Below, one piece after another: positions 49,275 through 57,442 of a DNA stretch of 64,000 nucleotides. The stretch lies in contig QAKI01000012.1 of assembly GCA_003343905.1 (NCBI GenBank), positions 5,380 to 69,379 of the forward strand. Reading direction: 5' to 3'. A program made the translations under genes and the position numbers. The DNA comes from Subdoligranulum variabile. GTDB taxonomy: Bacteria; Bacillota; Clostridia; Oscillospirales; Ruminococcaceae. The notes under the pieces were generated by a model. It saw nothing but the letters and a program-made list of their open reading frames with translations, was not told the DNA's origin and made no database searches. The stretch's first letter is position 1. The number at the start of each line of letters is the position of its first letter.

Positions 49275-50389
49275 AGTTCCAGCACCTCATCCAAATCGTA
49301 GACGGTATTGATCTTGCCCGACAGCACGCTGACCATCCGGGGTTCGTCGCACATGACGCGGATCACCGTGGGGCGCGAGTCGTCGATCTCGCTGGCTTTC
49401 AGGATCGGCTTCATGCTGAACAGGCTGCTGTGGTAGGCAAAACCGTATTCCTCCCGCAGATACTTGCGCGCCAACTGGCTCATGTAGGGCCAGGCGCTGG
49501 CCGGTTTGGCCGGGCACTCGTTGCAGTTGTACAGGTCGCCCGGCGCGCACAGGCCGCCGCTTTGCTCCTGGCAGGGGAACGTCGCCACGCTGTCGTAGCT
49601 GGTCTCGTGGGGGGTGAACGTCACGCTGGTCAGGCTGTGCAGGCCCGTCTGGCCGAAGGGCATCAGGCTGAAAAACGGCCCGTCCATCACCGTGATGCCG
49701 GTATTTTTCAGCCGCTCATCCACCGTGCAGAGGATGATCTCGCACTTTTCGTATTTGATCTGGAACGGCGGCAGCCCCAGCAGGCCGTGTACATCGTTGA
49801 CGCCCGCATAGGTGCCGTTGAGCAGGTAGGGCGCTTCGGCGGTGCAGTCCCCCGCCGTCACCCGCCAGGCGCCGCCCGCCCGCTCGATGCGCTGCGGCTT
49901 GTGGCCGTACAGCACCGTCACGGCGGGCAGCTTTGCCAACCGTTCCAGGAACCAGCGTTTGAGCACCTGGGCGTCATAGGTGTATTCGGTGGTCAGGAAA
50001 GCCCCATCGCACAGGCCAGGGTTAAAATACTTCGTGGGCGGCACATCATCGCAGCGGATGCCCGCCGCCGCGCAGAACCGCCGGAACTCCGCCGCGTTGG
50101 TCCAGGAAAAGTGGGCGCTGGTGGCGTAGATCTGGTCAAATTCCGTGTGCAGGCAGAACCCGTAATCCCGGCAGAACCGCTCGAAATAATGGGCGCTTTT
50201 GACCGCCGTGGAATAGCTGCGCGGGTAATGGTAGCCCATGTGGACCCGCGCCTGGTTGATGTAGGTCGCCCGCATGAAGGGCGCGGGGTCCCGTTCCAGC
50301 ACCAGAACGCGCTGGCCCGCCGCGCCGCACTTCTGGGCGGCATACAGGCCGTACAGCCCGGCGCCGATGATGATCTTATCGTAGGTCAT
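49271..50389 (-). CDS. FAD-dependent oxidoreductase of the DAO type
   Basis: A 372-residue flavoprotein with the Rossmann start IIIGAGLYGLYAAQKCG and ERDPAPFMRATYINQARVH. The middle is a substrate-binding sheet; CPAKPASAW and other cysteines occur near residue 295. It resembles D-amino acid oxidase-like proteins found in glycan clusters that may oxidise an amino or hydroxyl group of a sugar precursor. It overlaps the frameshifted membrane gene upstream as ATGA and the GT2 gene downstream, so it is part of the cluster. No exact reaction can be given. Confidence 0.78.
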   Translation of the reverse strand: MTYDKIIIGAGLYGLYAAQKCGAAGQRVLVLERDPAPFMRATYINQARVHMGYHYPRSYSTAVKSAHYFERFCRDYGFCLHTEFDQIYATSAHFSWTNAAEFRRFCAAAGIRCDDVPPTKYFNPGLCDGAFLTTEYTYDAQVLKRWFLERLAKLPAVTVLYGHKPQRIERAGGAWRVTAGDCTAEAPYLLNGTYAGVNDVHGLLGLPPFQIKYEKCEIILCTVDERLKNTGITVMDGPFFSLMPFGQTGLHSLTSVTFTPHETSYDSVATFPCQEQSGGLCAPGDLYNCNECPAKPASAWPYMSQLARKYLREEYGFAYHSSLFSMKPILKASEIDDSRPTVIRVMCDEPRMVSVLSGKINTVYDLDEVLEL

Positions 50390-51794
50390 GCTCGTACTTT
50401 TCTCCTTATGCTCTGCCGCAGAATGTCCCGCACCGCGGGCAGGATCTCCGCCAGAGAAAGCGCCATCGAAACCAACAGCAGCAGCAATGCCGGGAACCAG
50501 TAGCGGAACTCATGGCTCTGGGTCGTCAGCAGGAAGGCCCCCTCATAGCACACCGCTACGAACAGCAGTTTGGCGGCCGAAGCCACCGGCCTGCGCAGGA
50601 AGAAAGCGATGCCCAGCAGCGCGAGCGCCGTGCCCAGCACCTTCCAGGGCGTCCGGCCCCAGTGCCATGCGTCGGCGAAGCCGGTCACGCAGTCAAAAAA
50701 CAGATGCCGTTGGGGCGTGTCGGAAAAGCGGTATTCGCTCATACCGCCGTCGCGGTCATATTCGTATTCCTTAAAGGGCAGTTCCCCCAGCGTCCGCTGC
50801 GCCATCTCCCACTTTACCTGGAAGAACGCGCCCGGCTGTTCCCGGATCAGCGTCACATACCGGGAAAGGAACTGGTCGGAGCTGTTCCTGCTCCACGGAA
50901 CGGACCAGTAATCCAGCGTATCGCTGAAAAGATACAAAGATACATCGAATCTTCCGGTTCTTCCTCCACCGCAAAGATCTTTTCCGTATTGCCCGCGCCG
51001 ATCAGATCGTCCAGATAGGTGTCGTAGCCGTTGCCTTCCCCGATGCGGTTCAGCATACAGGCCGTTTCCCACATAGGTCCCACGACGCCGTTGCTGACGG
51101 GCTGCACGCCCGCCATATGCGGGACCCGGAACGCCAGCAGCGTCCCCAGCAGCAATACGCCGATCCCGGCGGCCCGCCAGCGCCTTCCGGCTTTACAGCG
51201 CCAGAGCGCCACGGCCTCCCACACCGCAAACCCGGCGATGGCCGTGGCCGCGTTGGGGCGGTATCCCGTTGCCAGAAAGCTGCACAGCCCCATGCCGGTC
51301 AGGCGCAAAACCTGCCCCCCGGCGCGGAGCCGCTGCCATGCGGCGTCGGTCGCCACCACGAGCAGCAGCAGGCAGGCCGCCGTCACCGTGCCGGTCTCCC
51401 AGTACACGGCATACCCGAAAAAGATCGGGCAGCCCACAAACAGGGCCGACAGGACCCACGCCGCCTTGCCGGAGAAAAACCAGAAAATGCACACAAGGCC
51501 CGCGGCCTCAAAAAATGCCGCCTGCATCCAGGTGTAGAACGCATAGCTGCCGGTCAGTTCCAGGCACAGGTCGATCACCAGTTCCGGCAGCAGCGAAAGA
51601 TACGACCCCATCGAAGCATGGTCGGCCTGACTGAGCAATTCCACGGCTGTTTTCGCGCGCTGGTAGCTGTCCGAATACCAGATACCGGGGTATGTGATCA
51701 TCGTGAACAGTCCGCCCGCCAGCAGCGCGACCAGCAGGATCTGCGGCAGCACCCGCCTAAGGCGCGCCTGCTGCGTCTCTTTTACTTCCTCCAA
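50386..51794 (-). pseudogene. GT-C-like membrane protein gene split by an 8-bp duplication
   Basis: The frame read from a TTG at 51794 (AAGGGG upstream; a GTG at 51848 is also possible) gives about 285 residues with eight helices, including TYPGIWYSDSYQ in the first outer loop. It then shifts into a frame that ends early. A second frame carries the remaining 170 residues and ends in an ATGA overlap with the next gene. The break falls exactly on a perfect tandem repeat, AAGATACA twice (50929-50944); removing one copy restores a continuous 466-residue protein across EDSMYLFSDTLDYWSVPW. So the gene is inactive or switchable. Confidence 0.85.
50929..50944. repeat. Perfect 8-bp tandem duplication causing the frameshift
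   Basis: AAGATACA at 50929-50936 is repeated at 50937-50944. Two copies shift the frame by +8; one copy keeps the reading frame open. Slippage could reverse it. Confidence 0.92.
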
Positions 51795-51873
51795 CGCACA
51801 ATACCCCTTCCCGTTTTTGACAGTCCCGGACCGCCACACCCGCCTCACGCCCTGCCGCCAGGGCCTTTTGTTT

Positions 51874-52674
51874 TTACGGATCGTACCGTCCCGCCATAGC
51901 GGCCAGCAGGATCTTGAGCAGGTCGCTGTTGCCCTTGAACCCCGTGATCTTGGTGGGGGTCTTGCCGGTGGCCGGGTAGGCGCGGGTCACCGGCACTTCG
52001 CAGGCCCGCAGGCCCAGCCGGGTGGCGCGGATGCTCAGGTAGGCCAGCAGTTCATACCCCATGAACACATCCCGCAGTGGCCGCACGTCGGGGTGGGTCA
52101 GGTATTCCCGGCTATAGGCACGGTAGGCGTTGGTGGTGTCGGTGAACCACTGGTGCGCAGCCAGACTGGTCAGCGGCGCATGGACCAGCCGCACCGCCGC
52201 ATAGCGCACGGGCGGCGTATTCACCGCATGGCCGCCGCGAATAAAGCGGCTGCCCTGCACAAAGTCGTAGCCCTCGCGCAGCTTTTCGATAAAGCGGGGC
52301 ACGTCCTCGATGGAATCCTTGTTGTTGCCGTCGATGGTCAGCACGCCCTTATACCCGCGGTCCAGGGCAAAGTAGATGCCCATGCGCAGTTGGGCCCCCT
52401 GCTTGCCGGGGCCGGTCTTGGTCAGTAGCGTGTTGACGCCGTACAGGGCCAGCGTTTCGGGCTTCATGCTGCCGTCGGTGGAACCGCCGTCGCACAGCAC
52501 GATGTCGCACAGCTTGTCGATGCCGGCCCGCTGAGCGCGGCCCAGTTCGGTCAAAATGCGCGCGCCCTCGTTGATGACCGGGATCAGCAGGCAGTATTCG
52601 CTGCGGCGGGGTTCAAACTCCACACCGCGGTAGTCCGGCACGCCGGTCAGGTCATGGCGCTCATATTCGATCAT
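51874..52674 (-). CDS. GT2 glycosyltransferase
   Basis: The 266-residue GT-A protein has LIPVINEGARI, LCDGGSTDGSM and LTIDGNNKD (a DGN variant of the DxD region), with FVQGSRFIRGG and TTNAYRAYSREYL, typical of DPM1-like GT2 enzymes that act on polyprenyl phosphate or UDP-sugars. It starts in an ATGA overlap with the isomerase stop. No membrane helices. Donor unknown. Confidence 0.87.
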   Translation of the reverse strand: MIEYERHDLTGVPDYRGVEFEPRRSEYCLLIPVINEGARILTELGRAQRAGIDKLCDIVLCDGGSTDGSMKPETLALYGVNTLLTKTGPGKQGAQLRMGIYFALDRGYKGVLTIDGNNKDSIEDVPRFIEKLREGYDFVQGSRFIRGGHAVNTPPVRYAAVRLVHAPLTSLAAHQWFTDTTNAYRAYSREYLTHPDVRPLRDVFMGYELLAYLSIRATRLGLRACEVPVTRAYPATGKTPTKITGFKGNSDLLKILLAAMAGRYDP

Positions 52675-53459
52675 GCGAACACCTCCGCAATGTAATCCAG
52701 CGTGCGGCGGATGGTCTCCAGGTCGGTGCAGCCCATCTCCACCGAAACATAGCCCTGATACCCCACCGCGCCCAGCAGCAGGGCCAGTTCCTTATGTTCG
52801 GGGCGCTTCTCGATCGGCGCCAGGCCCGGTTCGCTGATATGCACGTGGCTCACATATTTCATATCGTCCACAAAGCTCTGCAGGCTCTCGTCCTGGGCCA
52901 GCATGGTGGAAAGATCCAGGTTCACGGCCAGGCCGGGGTTATCCAGCCGCTTGACCAGCGCAAAGGCTTCGGCCGTGCCGTTGAGGTAGTTGGTGTAGAC
53001 CGGCGGGTTGGCCTCGATGGCCAGCCGCACGCCGTAGCGCGCCGCCAGATTGCCCGCCTGGATAAAGAAGGCTTCCGGCACGGCGTCGTCCGCCCCCAGA
53101 GGCCGCATACGGTTTTTGGGGCAGCCGAACACCAGCGACGGGCAGTTCAGGCTGTGGGCAAAGCGGAACGCCCCCGCCGTGTAGTCCAGCAGTTCCTCGC
53201 TCTGGGCAGCGTCGAAAATGCTGCCCTGCTGGCCGTACCAGATGCTTTGCAGGCTGGGGACCGCAAAGCCCCAGCGGTTTTTCAGGTAGCCGCCGAACAG
53301 TGCAGCGGCGGTCAGGTTTTCATAGGGTTCTGCCGGAAAGATCCGGGTGGGGGCGATCTCCAGGCCGGTAAAACCGGCCTGCTGCATCGCCGTGTAGACG
53401 GCTTCATCGTCGCTTTTATGCCATGCGATATTGGAGATCGCCAGCTTACATACGGGCAT
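52671..53459 (-). CDS. Sugar phosphate isomerase/epimerase-like TIM-barrel protein
   Basis: A 262-residue protein, start at 53459 behind AAAGGAGC, overlapping the epimerase gene by 14 bp. It belongs to the xylose isomerase-like TIM-barrel superfamily: FTGLEIAPTRIFPAEP, LAIEANPPVYTNYL (metal-binding Glu), LAVNLDLSTML, VHISEPGLAPI (His ligand) and GYVSVEMGCTDLETI (Glu ligand). The ligand pattern is complete, so an active isomerase, epimerase or aldolase is expected. The cluster context suggests it acts on a sugar precursor. Confidence 0.84.
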   Translation of the reverse strand: MPVCKLAISNIAWHKSDDEAVYTAMQQAGFTGLEIAPTRIFPAEPYENLTAAALFGGYLKNRWGFAVPSLQSIWYGQQGSIFDAAQSEELLDYTAGAFRFAHSLNCPSLVFGCPKNRMRPLGADDAVPEAFFIQAGNLAARYGVRLAIEANPPVYTNYLNGTAEAFALVKRLDNPGLAVNLDLSTMLAQDESLQSFVDDMKYVSHVHISEPGLAPIEKRPEHKELALLLGAVGYQGYVSVEMGCTDLETIRRTLDYIAEVFA

Positions 53460-54390
53460 CGGGCCGCTCCTTTCTCTGGCGCACAAAACGCCGGATGTCA
53501 TCCAGTTCCTGTTCTTCGGTGCAGAGGTAATACCCGCTGCCGCCGAGCTGCTCGGAATAGCGGCTGTGCAGGTCGTAGTCAAAGGGGGTGCCGGGCAGTT
53601 CATTGCGCCAGCCGGTCCGGCCGGTCACCGCTGTGTAGACCGCCGCCGCCGACACCGGCGGCGTGCACAGGTGCAGCAGCCGCAGCCCGGCTTCCTGCGC
53701 GGCGCACAGGTCGCCCCAAAGGCGGCCCAGGTCATAGAACTGGTAGCGGCTGCGGGAATCGGTGAAAGAAAGGGCGTTGAAATCGTTGGCGGCAAAGGAC
53801 GCCCGCAGCGCGGCGGCATCCACCGCGCCGGTCTGTTTATAAAAGCCGTTTTCGGCCAGTGCGTAGCCGTCCCGCACCAAAGGCGAACGCTGCGCCAGTT
53901 CGGCGTACTTTTCGGGCTTGAGCATCGACGGCGTGATGGTGCAAAGGTCGAACAGGAAGTTCTTCTTCAGCCCCCTGCCGTAGAGCGCGGGCAGCCGCAC
54001 GATGAGCGCGTCGGGGAAGTCCTCCCGCACCCAATGTTCCAGTTGCAGGCGGTTGCGGCCGTAGGCGGAAAGACCCTCGGTGCCGGGTTCGTCGCCCTCA
54101 TCCCGGCCGCGACTGTCGGCATAGACCGCGATGCTGGAGACCAGCACCACCTCTTTGGGCGCGATACGGCGCAGGTTTTCGCGGGCCGCGCGCATCACGG
54201 CCAGGTCGGCTTCGGGGTCGGCGTTGGCCAGAAACATTGCCGCCGGGACCCCCGCATAGACGCACAGGTCAGGGCGGGCATCGTAGTATTCCGCCACATC
54301 GCTGCTGTGGCAGGCAGCCGCAAAGTCATGGCTTGCCCGCAGATTGCCCCCCACAAAGCCGGTGGAACCCACCAGAAGATCGTTTCCCAT
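53446..54390 (-). CDS. NAD-dependent epimerase/dehydratase-like protein
   Basis: From the ATG at 54390, eight bases after GGAGG, the 314-residue protein has GSTGFVGGNL (NAD loop) and VVLVSSIAVYADS. The usual YxxxK is SAYGRNR, with Arg in place of the catalytic Lys, so normal extended-SDR chemistry is doubtful unless the Arg suffices. The C-terminal half is less conserved. It is the first gene of the long - strand unit, with a strong promoter close upstream, and probably makes or modifies a nucleotide sugar. Confidence 0.78.
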   Translation of the reverse strand: MGNDLLVGSTGFVGGNLRASHDFAAACHSSDVAEYYDARPDLCVYAGVPAAMFLANADPEADLAVMRAARENLRRIAPKEVVLVSSIAVYADSRGRDEGDEPGTEGLSAYGRNRLQLEHWVREDFPDALIVRLPALYGRGLKKNFLFDLCTITPSMLKPEKYAELAQRSPLVRDGYALAENGFYKQTGAVDAAALRASFAANDFNALSFTDSRSRYQFYDLGRLWGDLCAAQEAGLRLLHLCTPPVSAAAVYTAVTGRTGWRNELPGTPFDYDLHSRYSEQLGGSGYYLCTEEQELDDIRRFVRQRKERPDARM

Positions 54391-54428
54391 ACGCCGGGCC
54401 TCCATTTCTGCACATTCATACAGAATAT

Positions 54429-54457
54429 ATTATAAACGATGGGTATATAAAAAGCAA
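54429..54457 (-). promoter_or_regulatory. Promoter of the glycan-to-ispH transcription unit
   Basis: On the - strand, -35 TTGCTT (54457-54452), 17-bp spacer, -10 TATAAT (54434-54429). No other clear promoter was found in the 14 kb to the terminator at 40.2 kb. Confidence 0.85.
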
Positions 54458-54458
54458 C

Positions 54459-54484
54459 GCCCCGCGCCTGCTTTGGCGCGGGGC
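54459..54484. other. Perfect 10-bp hairpin just upstream of the epimerase promoter
   Basis: GCCCCGCGCC (54459-54468) and GGCGCGGGGC (54475-54484), six-base loop. On the - strand it is followed by a short T-run (TTTTT) within the promoter region, so it may act as a second terminator for the small-protein gene upstream. The remaining 54485-54575 is AT-rich and shows nothing else. Confidence 0.7.
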
Positions 54485-54575
54485 TGCGGCTTATTTTTAA
54501 CAAATGTTCAGGAATTGATGAAGGATGTCTCCCATTTTCTAAAAGCAAACACAGCATCCATTATCCCCTACAGCA

Positions 54576-54608
54576 AAAGTCCCCCGACGGCGACCGTCGG
54601 GGGACTTT
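54576..54608 (-). terminator. Intrinsic terminator after the Dabb gene
   Basis: Perfect 15-bp stem AAAGTCCCCCGACGG/CCGTCGGGGGACTTT (54576-54590 with 54594-54608), three-base loop, 18 bp past the stop. The U run is short (TTTTG), so strength comes mainly from the stem. Confidence 0.82.
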
Positions 54609-54626
54609 CCTTAAATATAATCCAGT

Positions 54627-54929
54627 TCAGATATCAAAATCCAGGCAGCTGCGCAACTGGGTATAGGGGCGCACCTTGCCGTCGGCCACGGCCACATGGG
54701 CCGGATGGACCGAATACGCCTGCAGCGCCGCCGCATCGGTAAAGGTGGAATCCAGCATCAGGTCGGCGTTGGAACTGGGCAGGCATTCGGTCTGCACATG
54801 GATGTCCACCAGCCCCGGGATCTGCCCGGCCAGTCCTTCCAGACCGGCTTTGATGCCGGCCTTTACCTGCGCTTTTTCTTCCGCGCTCAGGGTCTCTTTC
54901 AGCGTCCAGAGAATGATGTGTTTGGTCAT
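54627..54929 (-). CDS. Dabb-family (stress-responsive A/B barrel) protein
   Basis: A 100-residue protein of the dimeric alpha/beta barrel type: MTKHIILWTLKETLS at the start and the ending ALQAYSVHPAHVAVA, where the HP-H residues are characteristic of Dabb proteins. Function is generally unclear (stress-related proteins, some small-molecule enzymes). It overlaps the upstream 77-residue gene by four bases and is the last gene of the amidotransferase unit. Confidence 0.9.
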   Translation of the reverse strand: MTKHIILWTLKETLSAEEKAQVKAGIKAGLEGLAGQIPGLVDIHVQTECLPSSNADLMLDSTFTDAAALQAYSVHPAHVAVADGKVRPYTQLRSCLDFDI

Positions 54930-55159
54930 GGCGTGCTCTCCTTTCCAGAATCTGTCAGGCCGTAGGTCTTGTACCAGCCCAGGATCTCGCTCAGGGTCAG
55001 CTTGCGGGCAAACAACTGGCGATAGGTGGCGGTCTTTTCCCGCCCCTGGGCTTTCAGGGCCGTCATTTTTTCCGCCGCGCGGTCATACTCGGCCTGCACA
55101 GCCGCGTGCATGGCGCGGTAGGCCGCCAGTTCCTGCTCCGGCGTTTTGTCGTTCGGCAT
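54926..55159 (-). CDS. Helical hypothetical protein, 77 residues
   Basis: A small, probably coiled-coil protein (EQELAAYRAMHAAVQAEYD, then KMTALKAQGREKTATYRQL) ending LSEILGWYKTYGL. No known domain was recognised. Ribosome binding site AGGAGAAG lies upstream and the stop overlaps the Dabb start. It is probably real because it is coupled on both sides of the operon. Confidence 0.75.
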   Translation of the reverse strand: MPNDKTPEQELAAYRAMHAAVQAEYDRAAEKMTALKAQGREKTATYRQLFARKLTLSEILGWYKTYGLTDSGKESTP

Positions 55160-55180
55160 GATCTTCTCCTTTTGCAGCAG

Positions 55181-56113
55181 TCAAAAATGGAGCTGCCCGT
55201 CCAGCCAGCTTTCCTGCCGGGCGTCCCGGACCTCGTCGCCGGGCAGCGGCCCGCCGATGAGGAAAGGCGAAGCCGGGTCATGCAGCCGCCGGTTGCGGCG
55301 CACGGCTTCCGGGCTGGAGTTGGCGTAGCAGTAGCGGCACAGGTGGCCGCAACTGTCATAGGCGCCGATGTCCCCGCCCAAATAGCAGGCACATTCTTTC
55401 CGGCCGGGATGCACAGTGCCGGGCGGCGGGGTCAGCCGGGCATGGAGCGCATGTTCGTACACTTCCATCGTCATGCAACCGGTGCAGTCCACCCCGTAGG
55501 GGGCCAGTTCGTCCCCTTCGGCGCAGGCTTTGAGCCGCATATGGTGGCTTTTGGCGATGCGCGCCATCTCCCGTCCCAGCCGGATACGCAACGCCGCAGG
55601 CACGGCCTGTGCTTCGGGAAAGTTGCGCCGCACCTTTTGGTACAGGTCCAGAAAGCTGATGACGCAGACCTCCACACAGCCGTCCAGCGCGGCGGCCATC
55701 TCTTCAAAAGCCGCCAGATGCCGTTCCTCGGTGTACGCGCCGTTGAGCAGGATGGGGTCGTAGCGCCACGCCACCGCCGCCGGGCCGACAGCCGCGGACA
55801 GTGCGCGGATGTTCTCGATCACCTGGGCCTTAGGCGGCACATGGGGTTCGATCTCCCGCCCGTAGGGCGTCAGCGTCACCGACCAGTGCTGCCCGGCATA
55901 AGGGCGCAAGGCGTCCAGGTGGGGTAGCATGGGGCCGGGGTTCTTGGTGCAGAACCCGATGAGGTCCACCACGTCGGGCGAAAGCGAATACCGGGTCACC
56001 CGCTGGGGCGCGTAGGGGCTGCGCACCAGTACATAGCCTTCTTTCAACCGGTTGAGGAACCAGGGCGTGTAAAAGGCCGGGATATCGGTGCGCATGCCGG
56101 TCTGCAAAATCAT
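55181..56113 (-). CDS. DUF1848 protein with cysteine cluster
   Basis: A 310-residue protein matching DUF1848: it begins MILQTGMRTDIPAFYTPWF, includes VDLIGFCTKNPGPML and YSLSPDVVD-like segments, and has a cysteine-rich C-terminal region: CTGCMTMEVYEH, KECACYLGGDIGAYDSCGH and LCRYCYAN. The cysteines probably bind one or more Fe-S clusters; relatives are annotated as radical SAM-like, but a normal CxxxCxxC SAM loop is not obvious. It starts two bases after the amidotransferase stop. Reaction unknown. Confidence 0.83.
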   Translation of the reverse strand: MILQTGMRTDIPAFYTPWFLNRLKEGYVLVRSPYAPQRVTRYSLSPDVVDLIGFCTKNPGPMLPHLDALRPYAGQHWSVTLTPYGREIEPHVPPKAQVIENIRALSAAVGPAAVAWRYDPILLNGAYTEERHLAAFEEMAAALDGCVEVCVISFLDLYQKVRRNFPEAQAVPAALRIRLGREMARIAKSHHMRLKACAEGDELAPYGVDCTGCMTMEVYEHALHARLTPPPGTVHPGRKECACYLGGDIGAYDSCGHLCRYCYANSSPEAVRRNRRLHDPASPFLIGGPLPGDEVRDARQESWLDGQLHF

Positions 56114-56114
56114 C

Positions 56115-57233
56115 TTACTTCTGCGCCCAGATGGGGTCTTTCAGCACCCACTCGCCGTATTCGTTCTTCTCGAACAGGTCGGTGTTGTAGAACTTGTCGA
56201 TGATGGACCAGAACTCGCTCTCGGTGTAGCCGCAGAACTCACAGAAGTCCCGCACACACAGCGGGTCCAGCTTGCCGTCCCGCGCCTTGATGATGGGAAT
56301 GGCTTCCTCGCGGGTCATCAGGCCGTAGCGGATATAGCGGGCGGTGTAGTCGGTGGCGGCGGCATGGCCGAACTTGGGGTACTTGAGCCAGGAATGGACC
56401 AGGTAGGCGCGGGAGTCGATCTGGTCGAAGTTCTCGGCATGGTGGGTGCGGTCCCACTCGTGGGTCAGATCGTGGAAGCCGTGGGCCTTGGCGATCTGGT
56501 AGTTCTTGTAGCTGTTCCAGGGCACGAAGTAGCTCATGTAGAAGGGATCGAGCTTCTTCAGTTCCTCAGCGTCGGGGGCCAGGGTCAGGCTCAGGTCTTT
56601 CTCGGTGACGCCGTCGCCGATCAGTTCTTCCATCGGGAAGCCCACGGCCACGCCGTTCTCGATCTGATCCATGGCGGAGTAAGTTTCCTTGTCGTTGCCG
56701 CCGCCGTACTCAAAGCTGACGTTCTCGCCGTAGCAGAGCATGGGGGTGTTGAACTTGGCGGCCATGTGCAGCGGGAAGGTGTAGATCAGGCGATCCACAT
56801 ACCAGGTGGGCTTGCCGTACTTTTCAAAGAATTTGCGCATGAGGGTCTTTTGGATCTTGATGTTGGGCTTGCAGGAGATGATGGTGCAGCCGAACTCCTC
56901 GCTGATGTTCTTGAGGTTGTGGATGCCCGCCTGGGTCATGGGGAAATTGTCCTCCACGCTGAACAGGATGGGATTCATGTGCATGACTTCCTTGAGCATC
57001 CAGACCTGAAAGTGGCTGTCCTTACCGCCGGACACCGCCACGGCACAGTCATAGCCGCCGGGGCCGTTCATGCCGCGGTACTTGTTACAAAAGGCCTCGA
57101 ACTCCTTGAAGCGGGCGTCCCAGTCCACGTTCTTGCGGTTTTCGTAGTGGCGGCAGGCGCTGCAGACGCCTTCGGCATCAAACGTGATGCCGGGCCGGGT
57201 GTCGGGCATGGTACATTTTTTGCAGTAACGCAT
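56115..57233 (-). CDS. N-acetyl sugar amidotransferase, WbpG/PseA-like
   Basis: The 372-residue enzyme has a zinc-finger-like start YCKKCTMPDTRPGITFD with GVCSACRHYE, then the PP-loop AVAVSGGKDSHF, which makes an adenylated intermediate for amidation. This is the family that converts an acetamido to an acetamidino group on nucleotide sugars in surface glycans (WbpG, PseA, LegG-type genes). WbpG normally needs HisH and HisF partners, but none lies in the window. Start behind AAAAGGAGA, promoter about 75 bp upstream. It is the first gene of a four-gene unit. Confidence 0.93.
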   Translation of the reverse strand: MRYCKKCTMPDTRPGITFDAEGVCSACRHYENRKNVDWDARFKEFEAFCNKYRGMNGPGGYDCAVAVSGGKDSHFQVWMLKEVMHMNPILFSVEDNFPMTQAGIHNLKNISEEFGCTIISCKPNIKIQKTLMRKFFEKYGKPTWYVDRLIYTFPLHMAAKFNTPMLCYGENVSFEYGGGNDKETYSAMDQIENGVAVGFPMEELIGDGVTEKDLSLTLAPDAEELKKLDPFYMSYFVPWNSYKNYQIAKAHGFHDLTHEWDRTHHAENFDQIDSRAYLVHSWLKYPKFGHAAATDYTARYIRYGLMTREEAIPIIKARDGKLDPLCVRDFCEFCGYTESEFWSIIDKFYNTDLFEKNEYGEWVLKDPIWAQK

Positions 57234-57306
57234 GGGAATTCTCCTTTTATTCTGTGGCCCGCCATAGCGGCGGGGTGGCCATATCGTCCTCTGATCTTAC
57301 GTTGGT

Positions 57307-57335
57307 ATTTTACCCCATTTGCCGCGGCGATGCAA
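57307..57335 (-). promoter_or_regulatory. Promoter of the amidotransferase operon
   Basis: On the - strand, -35 TTGCAT (57335-57330), 17-bp spacer, -10 TAAAAT (57312-57307). Confidence 0.82.
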
Positions 57336-57373
57336 GGGCGCGCCGGCAAAATTCACATTTGGCGGCGGCGCTC

Positions 57374-57402
57374 TTGCATTTTTGCCTGCGGTATTTTACA
57401 AT
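57374..57402 (+). promoter_or_regulatory. Promoter of the DUF362 gene
   Basis: -35 TTGCAT (57374-57379), 17-bp spacer, -10 TACAAT (57397-57402), 40 bp before the start codon. Confidence 0.82.
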
Positions 57403-57442
57403 AAGATATGAGCAAAACACCCATGAAAACAGGAGGCATCCC

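Noticed and set aside
50929..50944. Programmed ribosomal frameshift in the split membrane gene
   Set aside because: No slippery heptamer or downstream structure; the tandem 8-bp duplication explains the break exactly.
51838..51873. Terminator between the GT2 gene and the split membrane gene
   Set aside because: The GCCCTG/CAGGGC stem has its T run on the + strand only, opposite to the direction of these genes, so it should not stop the operon.
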